Shown: positions 44,373 through 57,757 of the stretch, one piece after another
Layout of the letters: each line of letters begins with the position of its first letter
How positions within the stretch are numbered: position 1 is the stretch's first letter
Source of the DNA: Neodontobutis hainanensis
Lineage: Eukaryota > Chordata > Actinopteri > Gobiiformes > Odontobutidae
Direction: 5' to 3'
Assembly: GCA_024349245.1 (NCBI GenBank)
Contig: JALDNG010000087.1
Location: forward strand, 1,297,001 to 1,361,000
Length of the DNA: 64,000 nucleotides
Position numbers and translations under genes: made by a program
Notes under the pieces: model-generated
What the model was told of the DNA's origin: nothing
The model's database searches: none
Seen by the model: the letters and a program-made list of their open reading frames with translations, nothing else

Positions 44373-44530
44373 CTTGGATGGGATGACTGTGTTGAATGCT
44401 GAGCTGAAGTCAACAAACAGCATACGTGCATAAGTGTTCTAATTGTCCAGATGTGTTAGCACAGAGTGGCATCCTCTGTGCACCTACTGCTGCGGTAGGC
44501 AAACCAGTCCCAGGACCAGCCGCTCAAAAC
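44373..44530 (-). mobile_element. CR1/L2/Rex1-type LINE, 5' continuation
   Basis: Resumes the LINE broken at 39374. On the minus strand it encodes the VDFSSAFNTVIPSK region of reverse transcriptase motif A, continuing exactly into LIAKLEDLGI on the other side of the Gypsy insert. Similarity fades by about 44530, which is probably the 5' truncation point. Confidence 0.8.
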
Positions 44531-46404
44531 ATTACACAGCCCAAGCCTATTATGGCAAAGCAGCACATCAAATTGATCAACTGAGACTCAGCTACAAGCA
44601 CATCTATCCGTTAACTTTCACTCAGACCAAACAGCAGGCAAACAAAAACAGGATGGGCCAAACTGTGCCAAACTTTGCCAAATTGTGCCAAATGGAGACT
44701 CCGCCTGACCATTTCATACTAAAATCTTAATAGTTTTGGTTTGTTTCACATTAGAAGAATTATATGCAGGTAAATGTTGACATGTGTGGCTGTAATTTCA
44801 AATAGTGTTTGAGCTGCATCTGCCTTCATCTAAAGGCATTTTTATCCAAATATTGTTTTGTTTTTTTAGCCGGAAATGTTTTTAAGGTTATTTTGCTGTT
44901 TTCCATCTTGATTTATTCTGAAACTGTAACATGAACATTCAAAATTTCACTTCTGGGAAATCTTGTGTCCCCTACATTTTGACACCAGAAATATTGAAAT
45001 ACACCTTGCCGTTACAGAGATATAGTTTACTGCGGACATGTGCTTTTCGAGCAGACACACCAAAAAACTGTTTTAAAGGGTTAATGTATGCAAACAAATT
45101 TTTTTTTTTCTCAGATTTAGTTTGACTAATTTCTTCAACTCTGTATTAGTGATCACTCTACATAATGCATCCACTTTGAACCACTTGAATTTTTTCTTTT
45201 TTAAAGAACTGTCTCTTAAATTAGGTTCTGTTGCACCTCGCCATTTTTATTTTTATTTTATTTTTACTGTGGCTTGTCAGGTCACACTGTGCCATAATCA
45301 GGGTTTGTAGTTGTTGATCCATGACACAGATGGGAGTTTGGATGTTGCCATGTTTATGTAGATCAGATCAGTACATGTAGGTTCACATGTCAAAATGTTA
45401 TTCTCAACTATTCTCACATTTCTCTTTTTGCTGAATATTATACATTTGTGAAGCATAATGGAGGCTTTAACATCCCCATCTGTCCCACAGGGATTTACTG
45501 TGCTTCACCCATCAGGGTTTTACTGCTGTTTTCAATAAACATATTCCAACATTTTCAAACAGCACAGCGGACCCTGGTTGGGACTTAATGCATGTGCGGC
45601 TGAACTGGCGGTCAGGTCTCGTCGTGCTTCTTGTGTGTAATTGCGGCGCTGTTTGCAGAATGGTCATCTCTGGTTACAAACTGCTGCAGGAAGCACAAGC
45701 AGCAACTAATCAGCTGTAATACAGGAAAGAGCAGAGCAGCAGATTAAAGGCTGCCATGATCAACATGACCAACACATTTACATATGTTTATAGATATCAG
45801 CACTGGCACAGGAAGACTTCTATCACCACGTTACGGTCAGAGCTGCTCATGACTCAGGAAAAAACAATTACAAACCACTGCTAAGAGCATTGGAGTCTTC
45901 AGAACAAGTTTTACATTTGTGCAATCCTAAGTACGGGGGAATCTTCCAGATGCCTGCAAATTCAGTCACAAATTAATAAGCCACATACGTCTTGGTTGGG
46001 TCACTCTAGTTTGAGTTTGTGATCCATTGTCCTGACTGGTCAGTCCTCAGTATACTTTCACACTTTGATTTAGGCACATTTATCCCCCTCAGCAGACCTG
46101 AGCCAGTGCTGCCCTGGCATTGCAGTATCATTGTAAAGACTTCTTTACTTTTTTAGAAGAGCATACAACCATCCAACATAGAGAGCAATACTCTGCCAGC
46201 TTATTCTGACATTCAATATTGACATCTGTTGATGAAAGTTTATCCAAAAGAAAGGAAAAAATAAAAAAGTTTAATCTTGAAAGTAAGGAGAGTGTGTGCC
46301 ATAGAATCATGTGTGTTCTTGTGCTTGCACTCATGCCATACTTGGGACCACCTGCTGTAACCTGTAGCCCTGTCCTGCGGGAGAACAGGGTTAGTCTTTG
46401 AATA
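44531..46404. other. Non-coding, nothing major recognised
   Basis: Includes a four-unit imperfect decamer array at 44657-44696 and ordinary AT-rich sequence. Open frames of 60-100 codons lack domains. Confidence 0.5.
44657..44696. repeat. Imperfect decamer tandem repeat
   Basis: Four tandem units: GCCAAACTGT, GCCAAACTTT, GCCAAATTGT, GCCAAATGGA. Confidence 0.85.
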
Positions 46405-46460
46405 AATGTAGAGGGTTGTGTCAGGAAAGGCATCCTGCATCAAACCTGTGCCAAATAAAA
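46405..46460 (+). repeat. Dispersed teleost repeat fragment
   Basis: TAGAGGGTTGTGTCAGGAAA, GGCATCCTGCATCAAACCTG and TGCCAAATAAAATAC are the recognisable core of a common fish repeat. The reverse complement of the same core is at 19985-20110. Confidence 0.55.
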
Positions 46461-48119
46461 TACATAAACCAATATGAATCCAATAGCAGCATCCAAAAGA
46501 AATAGTTCAGTTTAGTAAAATATGCTAGGGCACCCTTACTTACTAACTTTTCTAACTATTCTTCTCATAACTAAGGGTACAACTGAACACAGGTAATTGC
46601 AGTCGAAGAAATGGCACCTGACTTGAGTTCTGTCCAATGAAGACATAGGAACTACTCTTTCTATAATATTCGTGCATGTTTGAATATCACAGAAAGAAAT
46701 AGTTTCAGTTCATGCTTCCGACTAATATGCTTTATGAAGTGGGGACTCTAATTTGTAACTTTATACTGTAAATGGATGTATGTTACAGTTGGCCTGGTAA
46801 CACCCGAGAAGGAAGTACTCCTTGTTCACAGGGCATCTGGAAACAATGACAATCAACGTGAGGAAGAGCTCAATCAGAGACGGGACGCACATACACCAAC
46901 CTGTGCTCCTACTGTACCCATGCAACGGAAAATAGCCCAGTTTTGAAAGATCAAAGTTCCTAATAGTTCTGAGGTAGGTTTCATGATTACAGACTTGAAC
47001 CAGTATCAGACATAGACAGACCAGGGACTCTATTATCATCCCATTATTAGCCCCAGACCGAGAAGACGCTTTAGGAGCTCTAATCAGATCAAATGATTGT
47101 TTTTCCAATCACCACTTCACGAGCAAATGAAAATGTATTGATTCTTGGGTGAAACCAGGTCTGCTTTTTAAAACACGGAAACACAAACAGGCCTCCAGCT
47201 GAGAAACGGCATCGGATAAAAGTCCACTGTCAAGTTTCAACCTCATTCAGTTCCACTCAGAGACACTGAAACGTAGTGAAAACCCAATCTTTCATGGTTT
47301 CGGGTGAGATTCTGCCTGTTTAAACACATGGTAATGGGATTTTCACGGTGCAATTTCATGGTTTGTTAAATTGGCCAATAAATACAGAAAAGAGTGTTTT
47401 AATGCAACAAGTAGTTGAAAGGCGTGACTGAAGCTTCACTAAACTTCACTGGAAAATCTTACTTTCCATTTCATGACTTTTCTTGTCTGTATGTGTGGGA
47501 ACATCCAACACACACAGAGAACATTGTTTTGTTCTCTTAGGTCTAGCTAATGTTGGCGCATTTACCTTTGAATTATATTCAGTTAACTAGAACACAGGTC
47601 TCTAACAGAGGTCTGTAGGGGTGAGACACACACACTCGTGTGTGTTCACAAATGAACACATTCAAACGCACACATTAAGTCATACACAGTCACTGCTGGA
47701 CATGCAGTAGTCACTCATGCATCTCACATACACATCCAGAAATACTAACACACACTATGAAACATAAATTAACCTAAGCTTTACAATGGAGGGTCCTGTT
47801 CCTACAACAGCCCAGAGCGGACAAACTAAAAAATTATTTTTGATCACATATTTTTGCTCAAGGTTTAGTACATTTACATATTGTCATAAAATCATAAAGA
47901 CTTGTTTTCATTGTGTTTGAAGAAAATATGCTTTTACTCAGTTGTCCTGCTGTCCCTTCCATACGGCTCACATGCTCTAAAAAGGAGAAGATTGAAATGT
48001 GAAATTGCAACATGCACTTTTGCCACCAGATGCAAGTAAAGACCTCTTTCAGTCACTTTTGTAGTTAGCATTACAATTCACTGTTGACCAGAGAGCCGCT
48101 GCTGACTGTCTTCCAGCCA
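46461..48119. other. Non-coding, nothing recognised
   Basis: A 115-codon minus-strand frame at 46761-47108 has no domain. 47620-47760 is enriched in ACACA words. Confidence 0.5.
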
Positions 48120-48215
48120 CACCAGCCACTGGGTTGGGTAATCCCAGCAGCTTTCCCTGCTCCTGGGATAGGCTCCAGTCACCCACGACCCCTCACGGGA
48201 CTAAGCAGTGGATTC
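48120..48215 (+). mobile_element. SINE 3'-end fragment (33327 family)
   Basis: CCTGGGATAGGCTCCAGTCAC and GACCCCTCACGGGACTAAGCA align with the SINE tail region read in sense. It is diverged and headless. Confidence 0.65.
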
Positions 48216-50340
48216 TCACATTGTTTGTGGGTTCATAGACTTATACTGCTGACACAGATGTAATTCTTTTAAGCTGCTGCATGTTCAGACCTGTGGAGTG
48301 GCAGTTATGGGCATGTTTAAGATTTAAAAACATTGGATTAAATGTTGGTTACCCACAGGTGTTTTATGAAATGACCTACAAGTAGTACTTTAAAACACTC
48401 TGCTTTCTGTGGAAGACCTTAAGATGGGTTTGTGTAACAGACCATCCAAGAGTCAGGTTACACCACAAACTTTCAACTTAACTCTTCTGATTGGATAAAA
48501 AAAAGTCCGAATTTTCTGTTGCAATGAGGCGTACTGTTATAGTCTGAAAAATTCACAGTAACATTCTGTCAAACAGCAACAATAACTACCTGAAAATCTA
48601 AAATAGTATACAACTATATGAAAACACTGAACTCAACTCAACTTAAAACTAAACATAGTTTTGAACATTCACAAGCAGATGATGAAGAAAATACACAATA
48701 TAACCAAAACAGAGCATTATATAAAACTAGTATTTTTAACAAATATACTAATTGTAAGCATAACAAATAATATTAATTAAAAACAATTTAAATAATGAAT
48801 CTAATAATTTGATTTGAAAATAATCTATATAATGATAATTAATTAATAATAATAAAATGGCAGGAATGATACCTTTTTAATTGGGATTTTTCTTGAGGTT
48901 GTTTTTTGTGTTTCTTCAGTTTTGCTTTGTTGTTTTGATTGATGCATTGTTTTTTGTTTTCTCTCAATGGTAAGTTAACTTTAGCCTACACCTTTTCAGT
49001 CAATATGTTTTGTTTAAAATGAAAATAAAAGTATGGATTTGACTCAAATAAAAAAAAATATGTAAACATCTTTGACCATCTACCTTAAAAATAACATTTG
49101 TAAATGATTTGTATCACATTTCCTAAGTTTTAATTTGAAATACAAATGCTGTGATATAAGGATATATTACATAATGATTACATCATAGCTTGTACTCTGA
49201 TGTATGACCCTGATCCCAGTCTGGAGCAGTGATAATTTGTGTTTTCTTGACTACTCATTAAATTAAAAATGTCATTTGTGTGTTGAGTGTGGTTTGCCAG
49301 TTGTAGAATATATTTAATTTGGTGTACACAGAGTGTTTCAGTGGACTTGTGACTGCAGCAGTGTTTGTCCTGACCGCAGCACCACCGCACTTCCTCTGGA
49401 GCGTTTGTTGTGTACAGTGCTAAAGAGAACCCAGTGGAGGCAGCAGCAGACGGTTAAACAGGGACAAGAGTTAGATAATGTGCAGCTGCAGGTCAGGTCA
49501 AGTAGGTTTATTTAACTTTTACATTGGGGACTAGTGAGGCCGTCAGCAGTAGCTCCAACCCGAGCTGCAGACAAGAGCAGTCTTGGCAGTTAACATCGAG
49601 TTTTAGGTTTGGCGATGAAGCCACCCTTTTATCTTAACTAATGCAAACATTGAGCTGCTCTGATTGGACAAAATGACCTTGTGATTGACAGTTAATTACA
49701 GGTGATTCATGCAATCACCTCCAAGTATTCTTCTGAAGAACCTCCCCTTAGCAACCACAGTGTTCTGAACTTTAATTTCAGGAAGTTGAATCTGTTTCCA
49801 TTCTCACGAACTTTAAAATCACAAGTTCTACTTTGTTTGTTGCAGTGTGAAATGCCAATACAGTGTTTACTCACCAAAAAAGAGCCAGAAGACACCAACT
49901 CCGCTGTTGCTAATGAACCCTATAGCTTTGTTTGAAGTCCGAAGCACAGTGCACCAGTTCTGCAAAACTGAAAGGAGCAGTGATAGGTGAAGCAAACTGT
50001 AAGCAATGGTTGCTGTTGAAAATCAAAGTCTGTTGCAGTCCTGAATTGCAATAAAGTCACAATTTGTTATCTTATTCTGTTCTATAAAAGCAATTAGTCT
50101 GGTCTCTGTTGATTCAAGTTTGATTATCCAGGAGGCAGAACAAATGGACACAGATTAAACTGCCTCTAAATGCTATTGGATAAATAAACAACCAATCAGA
50201 ATTCAGGGGGCAGTTCCAACATACGCAGAATAAATTGCATCTGAACCAATGCAATTAGAAAAAAAATCAACCAGAGAAAGGTTCACCTGAAACCCACTCC
50301 ATTTTAGATAAACGATTACGGTTGGTCAGCTCGTATTTAA
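48216..50340. other. AT-rich non-coding sequence
   Basis: No gene or complete element recognised. 48590-49160 is particularly AT-rich. Confidence 0.5.
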
Positions 50341-50625
50341 TTCAATTTAGGTTTATTAATCCCATGGGGAAATTCGATTATTACTGTTGATCTCGGGGGT
50401 GGGAGGGGTTCAAGACCCTTTTAATTTTGAGCAGTTCACAACACATTTACAGAACATCTTTCATATAAGTCTTAGGCTTAAACAATGTCTCCCTCTGTCT
50501 TTAGTTGGTTATTGGTTCTTGTAGAAGTCTGTAAAATTGGGTCTTGGTTTTAAGTGTGATCTTTTTGACAAACTACATAGATAGATGGATAGATAGATAC
50601 TTTATTCATCTGCATCATGGGAAAT
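50341..50625 (+). repeat. Two ends of a TTTATTAATCCC-type repeat
   Basis: At 50341-50380 GGTTTATTAATCCCATGGGG and AAATTC, and at 50576-50615 CATAGATAGATGGATAGATA and CTTTATTCATC, resemble the tail of a widespread fish retroelement (compare 25566-25625). The intervening 200 bases are not recognised. Confidence 0.4.
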
Positions 50626-53600
50626 ATAAGTGTACACCAGATATGTTAATGTTATGCTGTTTTCCTCAGTGGTATACTGTGGCGACCCCTGACGGTAGCA
50701 GTTGAAATAAATAGTTTGTATGCTGTCTGTGCTATAGCTACGATTCCACTTAGCCTTGCAGTTGAATTGAGTTTTGATGGAAGAAGCCGACATTAGTTGT
50801 GCAGTGGAGTGAATGTACAGACTGAACACAGTTTTAGTACACTTTAACCACACACAGTCTGGTGGCCCGCTGCCAGATTTCCAGACGTACCAGCCGTTAA
50901 TGATCAGTGAAGCGCTGACCACCAACGGACTGTTAATCAAATCAGAACTGACTCAGACAACGGAGGAACGTTGCAATACACACACACTCTCGCGTACTTC
51001 TGGGTGCACTCGCCCACATGCACGTGCTACACTGCTGTCTAATGAAACAAGATGGCGGCTGTGGGAGCATCAACACAGGGGTAAGCGGGTGATGGAGCAG
51101 CCGTGTTAAAAAAAAAAAAAATTAGTAGAACAATAAGAATAGGAGACACTGAGGGTCAGACGAGGGGGAGTACAGAAAATCAAAACCCCACACAGGCTCA
51201 AGTACCCCCAGACACACTCAGACTGCCTCAGAGGGGAGTTCCTGCAGGTGTCTGAGGCAGCACAAGGAGGTAAAGGGACTCAGAAAACCAGCCACACACT
51301 GCTCATACCAGGAGATGTTGAAGTCATATCTTAGGCAGAAACTTGGTAAAGAAGGACACAAAATGGCTGACGCAAGAGGAAGTGCACTGTCGCCGTGGTG
51401 CCGTCCCATGAGGTAGGTAGGTGATGGGCCTGTCGGGCGAGTTGTTGTTGTTGCTAACGGCAGGGTTTTGGTGGGAAAGGGCTCCTGGGTGAGTCGGGTC
51501 AGTGTCTGTGGTGACAACATGGCCACCGTGTTTTGCGTCTGGCTGTCACCGGTTTGTTTGAAGAACAACTCCCAGACACATTCTCGCCTCCGGAACTCAG
51601 ACGCTCAAGTAAAATATTACTGAAAAAAATAAAAAATAAAAACAAGCGTATAATACAAAAAAGCCAGTATGTAACAAATTACAATTTATCTTAACAATTA
51701 TACAAACAATTTCTCTTCCCATAAATTTTGACATTTGTTGGGTAAAATTTTTATGATTTCAGTAATTTCTTTACGGCACAGGTCTAAAAACAATAAACTG
51801 AATATTTATGTATATAATGTTTATTGTTGCGTCACATTGTGCTTACACATTTGTTGCTAAACTGTGTTTTGATATTCTGAAAATTGTAAAAAAAATTACT
51901 TTTTTTAAAGTTAAAATTATTTTTTATTTAAAGTTTTCTAAATCAAACAACATTTGGTAAATAAAATTAGAAGAAAAAATTATATGTTTGTATAATTAAT
52001 TGATCCTATTAAATTACTGTAATTTCTTTTATTTTCTTTGTCTTTCTTTTTTGAATATGTAAAGATTGCAACTGAAAAGTGAGATGATAAAAATCTGTAA
52101 CTGAAAAGATAAATATGTTGTTAGTAAAAAAGTTTTGTTTTGTTGTTGGTTTTCTGGGACAAATAAATGTGATAAAGTGAAACCAAAAAAGCACACAGTT
52201 CACTTTTCTTTATTTATGCAAAATTGTTGACTGCATTTATTATAAAACATACAAATAAAATGTAATTAATTATGTGTTTTTGTATCATACAAACATAGTT
52301 GACATATAAACGTTCCATACAAAATATTACATGTAGGAAATATGTATCAGTAAAACTATGACTATTGCAATTAATGTACCACGCTCATTACATTCTGTAA
52401 AATTTAGACTGGCCTTTCATCTCCTCTCACAGATTTTCATTGTGTGCTCTTGTTTTTCTTTTGATTTGTCTCTTACACCTATACTTATGATTTTTTTAAT
52501 TAAAATTTCCATAAAACAAACAATATGGTCTAAGTATTGGTGAAAGGACTTGTGGTGATTATTAAGTGTTTTCAGTGAACAGAGTGTGGACTTGAATACA
52601 CACTTGTTAGATATGAGTCTGATACATGCACATTGTGGCCAGACAGAGACAGCTCTCTGGGGCAGGGTCTCTACTGCCCCCTTATGGATGCACTACTGAA
52701 CCAAACACAAGCCATACATACCGAGATAAACAGAGCAGAAACACTCCTGGGCCTTAAGAGTCCAGCGGTTTGGACGAGTCACTTACTGTGAGAACCTACT
52801 CACTCTGTGAACCTAACCTGGTGTCTGCAGGTTTGATTCTCTAAGGTTTATCTGAGTCTTCTCCTCGGCTGCATCAGAAGGAGCTCGTTTGGTTTATTGA
52901 TATTCTCATTCACAGTAATACAGAGAATATTCAGTTTAAATGTATGCTCATTACTCTTACACACAACATACATGTGCACATGTACATATAATGTAACTTA
53001 TTATACCTGTCAAACCTCGATATAACTGTCTTAAATAGGAAAAAGAGCAGCTGTTTAAAGTGCCACAATATGTTGCATGTTATTTGATTACTTTTACCAT
53101 GGTGGACCCTATTCTACTGGCAGTAGGTTTTGCAGTGGGTTTTTTCTCTCGGCTGAACAAAGTAAACAGACTCAGAGTTCAGACCTTGAAGGAAAAGGTG
53201 AAACTTGAGTTCTCCTGCGGGAGTTTAACATCACTGGAGCCAAGAAAAGAGGAGTCACCCTGGCAACAATAATTAAGTGAAGGCTCTCGTGTTAGTAAAA
53301 ATCATGTTGGTTAAGATCATCAGTTAAGATTTAAAAACCATCAGGCCTAAAGGCCAATACATACTCCACAAGAACAAGACATGTGTTCTCGCTCCCGGGG
53401 CTAAAAGAACAACATTTTGTAATTTTCTTGCAGCTTGTTCTTGACACATCCTCTGAGCAGAACGTTTTTCTTGTGAGTCTCCATTGAATAAATCGGAAGT
53501 GTGTGTGGTAAATGAGGAAAAGCGAGGAGTTCTGCTACAGTTTCTTGTGTACTATGGAATGTCCTGTTCAGAACTAACTTTGTTCTTGTTCTTGCAGAGA

Positions 53601-56600
53601 ATGTATTGGCCTTAACCCGGGTGAGGTGCACCCACCATTGGCCCAAGCTGAGGATCTTCACAGAAGCACTGCTTAGATTCATGTCAATGACCAACACTGT
53701 CAAAACATATATTTATGAACCTAATGTTGAACACCTTAGTAAGTTCAAACAATGTAAATGTTTAAAAGATAGAGTTTCAATTCAGGTTCTCTTCAAATGG
53801 ATTAAAAGTTGTCCAACAGGCTGCTCTCTGCTGCGCAAAAGCCATATGCAGGGGATGGTCCATGTTGTTCAGCACCCTGTTGTGTGCCTGTTGCTCCACT
53901 GCTTAAACCAGATTCTCTAAACTCTCTAGTAGTTTTTTAAGGCCCTGTGATTTCATTTCCTGAGACTGCCCCCTCCCCTACAAACTGCTGCTGATAAAAC
54001 GTTCGTAGCAGTTTGGGTTGACTTACTGAAGCACAGCTGCTGCACACAGATGGTATAGAATGAAACGTTAAAATAGCACATCACACCGAGTATTTACCCA
54101 TACACAAAGACAAACCATACTCTCCAATTCAGCCTCTACAGCTGTGTGTGTGGGTCTCTAATGTGACAACAAGACCACAGTGGCCCCGTCCCCTGGACCA
54201 GCCCGAGCAGGGAGACGGTTTGGCGGGAGGCCAGGACCGACTGGGGGCCTGAGACGTGGCACAGAGTGACCCGAAGCCCCGTCCTGTCATGGACCATTAT
54301 CGTCAGGCGCACACACAGAGCAGCCAACAGGGTCAGTGAAGTGTGCCATAAGAGTCTACGAGCTTTAAATGCATTAAGATGGAATGTGTGTGAGGGGGAG
54401 GGGGGATATAAGCGAGGCACATGGGGTATAACCTCTCGCCTCTCTAATAGCTCCCTCTTTTGGACCAATCACAGAGCTGCAGCACAACGCAGCTTCAGCG
54501 TCGACGGCTTTGATGATTCACTGGACCATGACGCTGGAGGAGGAAGATGTACACTCCTCAAGAGATGCACTTCAGTGTTTACAGCAGCAGTACAACGCTT
54601 GATTTTCTCTTTACATCTGTCAATTTTGTGTCAAAAAATCTATAAAGTGGTAACCCCAGGTCCCATTCTCTATAATACACCAGTGACAGGTTGATGATAA
54701 AAGAAACAAGACCTGCGGCAATGGACAGAGACACAAACAAGGACATATACAGTTTTAGTGAAAGCAAAGTTATGAGTAGATTTTGATTGTCACTGCCACT
54801 GTTTGACGGCTCTACTGAAGTGTCCTTTCCTGAATGGGGTGTTTACAGTCTCCTCTGCTCACGCTGAAATGATCTTGTACTACATCTAAACGAGTTCTAC
54901 GTGCCTATCCTTGTAGACATTACCTTTGCTTATCTCATCTTTTCACAGATGAAGCTAATTGTTGACTAAATGGCTGTCCTAAAACAGCCATTTAGTACTC
55001 AAGTACTGTAAGTGTCATTCCCTGGTGATTGTGCATGGTGTACCCCACTCTGATTCATACCCTCCTGGTATGCCTTACCAATCTTAATTTGAGTGTAATA
55101 TTCTAAAACCACACTTAGTGGGTGAGGTTCCCTCATGTGTGTTTATTTGCCACATTCAGGTCAAGTGTTGCCGAGTTCAGTGACCTTGTTTAGCCCTTCC
55201 CCTTCCTCGGAGCGCGCTCACACTCCCCCTCTCAGCCCTGTGGCGGTTTGCTGCTGTATGGAAACACAGCTCACCCCAGTGCCTTCCTGCTAAACCGAGC
55301 GACCCATCTGTCCGTGCGTACAGCCGTCGGTCGATATTTTACCTACTGTTGTGGAGGGAACATGGATGTCAACACTCACATTATATGAGCAACAGCAGCG
55401 AATGAGGAAAACTGAAAACTGTCTCTTTAAGCAAAAGGTCATAGGTCACCATGGCAAAAGGTTTCCTAAAGAGAAGTAGCTTCTGATTAAAATTTTAGCG
55501 AAACACCCTCAGCATAATATTCCGTTATATGAAAGTTTGGTCTACAAATTGGGATTATTTTATAAGTAATGAGAACGGATAGGATTGTTTAAAAGGTGCT
55601 TTGCTCAAATGTGTAAATGTTAATTCATTTACCTTTTATTTTGACGTAAGTTCTACAGTTTAGGTTAAACCAAAAAAAGTCAAATTAAGTCAAAGACCGA
55701 TGAACATTGGAGGCAACTTGAAATTTGGAAAGTAGGTAGGTAAATCCCGGTATTGCAGATGTAACATAAAATGGTTATAACCTCCTGGTAAATTGGACAC
55801 ATTCAGATTTTTGGGTCGTTACAATAGTCAAATAATGTTGTACAATAATTCTTCCAAATACAGGAACCTAATCACTAGTGTTGTCTCTTTAGCTCTGGAA
55901 CGAACAGACAGGCCGTTACAGGAATGTAGTGGAGCACGCAGCACTTCAAACAAATGCAAATTTGCACATAAAGAATGACATTGCACACGACTAGTTTTGA
56001 GAAGTCATTTATTTATTGTTTTATAGTTTCGCCTGCAGAGCTGTGCTTTGGATGATGGCTGCCGGTCTGGGAGGAGAACAAACAATTAGAACTGATTGAG
56101 AAATGTGCAATAGATGTGTGTACTTGTGTGTTTAAGTGTTTGGTGCTGTGTGTTAGAGTTATACTCACCTCTCTGTTCCTTGTGTCCACGTGTCTGGCTA
56201 AAAGAGTCCCCAGATGAACAACCAACATTAAAAAGGTTCTGGACCAGACCAAGGCAGGGGAATAGAGAGGGGAGAAGACAAACAGTGTTTTATGGTTTAT
56301 GGGTTTTAAAGAAGTCTAGGTATTTGGTTTTAGGGTTTGTGAATTGTGTTGGGTTTTAAATATGGTTTATGGTTTTGGTTTATTTGTCTGGAGGGTATTA
56401 ACATAGTTTTAGCAAAAGCTTATGTTAATGTATGTACCTGTGGGGTTGGTTTGGTTTTACCCGGTTAGTGGGGATGCATTTAAGGCGCCTCAAATCATTC
56501 TACGTTGTCTCTGCTGCTGGAGAGGACTGAGCTTCCTTCAGTGTACTTTTGCACCTAGCACTTTTGTATACTATATTTATTGAAAAAGAAAGGAAAATAA

Positions 56601-57713
56601 AAAGAAACATTTTAATATGCCAACTCCTTGAGTCCAGCCTATCATTGCTCGTGGTATCTCACTGACATCCAGCCACTATCAAGGTCAAAGGTCCCACACT
56701 ATAACAAGCTCTTTTTACATTAATGTACAAAAAGTGTCAGGATAATTCTTAAAGGACATCATTTTCCCTCTTAAACATGTGCCAGATGTCATTTAACAAA
56801 AGCCCTTAAAGTTCCTATAAATCCAGTGAAAGTAGCCATTTTTGTTCCTTTACTTCTGAGACAAACTGAGCACTACATGAGGAGAAGCACACTCTTTTAG
56901 AAAGCACTTTTTTGTCTTATATGATGGTGTTGTGTAAAATTATAATGTTCCACTTCAATTACATTGATCGTTAGAAATTTCCAGGCCATTTTGTTTATTG
57001 GTTATTATTTTAGAGAACACCAATCCCTAACCATAAATAAGTCAAAAGTGTAGTGTGCAGTTTTAATAGCATCTGGTGGTGATTTAAATTTTCAGATCAC
57101 ATAATTGGAAATTTCAAACAAAATGAGTTTAGATCACATTTGTCCAAAGATTGTGTTAAAACATGAAAGAGTAAACACAAGTTAAATGAATACATCTTCT
57201 AAACCAGGCGTGTCAGCCCAATAACCTCGCAATGTTGTGACATCAGCTCACCTTCACAATATGGCTTTAATGCTAATGCTATTTTGATAACAATAATATA
57301 TTTACCTCTCACATCATGTTGGACACCTGTGTTCCAAACAATTCTGTAAATCTACTTACGTTAGACCTTACCAAAGAGAAAATTGTATGTAAGAAAAAAA
57401 ATGAAATATGTATTCTTGTGTGGCTGGCATGCTTTTGAAATAATCATGGGCATTAAGAATAAATGTAATGGGGAGTCTGGAAATGTAGCCCCACTCAATG
57501 GAAAGATGTGCACAAAATATGAGACGGATAATACAAAGTGTCACAGATCTACAGTGTGTTATCCAAGAAATTCAGGCAGACCTCCATAGCACAGTATAAT
57601 ATAAACCACAGGATACCACCGCTTGAACTATTTACTCTGGTGTTAAATCCATCAGATATGGTAGTTTGGCAGACACAAAATGTATGATAATGACTATGAT
57701 AGAGCAGCAGTGA

Positions 57714-57715
<2 letters not shown>
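50626..57715. other. Non-coding, mostly unrecognised
   Basis: No exon or full-length element is identified. Open frames up to 142 codons (54266-54694) have no domain and overlap others on the opposite strand. The part 54140-54500 is less AT-rich and could be a conserved element. A hairpin lies at 54965-54996. Confidence 0.45.
54965..54996. repeat. Perfect 13-bp hairpin
   Basis: ACTAAATGGCTGT (54965-54977), loop CCTAAA, then ACAGCCATTTAGT (54984-54996). The stem does not extend beyond 13 bp, so a pre-miRNA is unlikely. Confidence 0.75.

Positions 57716-57755
<40 letters not shown>
57716..57755. repeat. (AC)20 microsatellite
   Basis: Forty bases of uninterrupted AC. Confidence 0.95.

Positions 57756-57757
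<2 letters not shown>

Noticed and set aside
54266..54694. 142-codon open frame as a gene
   Set aside because: No domain or start context, and it overlaps a 110-codon frame on the other strand; composition can explain it.
57716..57755. CRISPR-like or functional tandem array
   Set aside because: It is a plain AC microsatellite. No direct repeat plus spacer pattern exists anywhere in the window.
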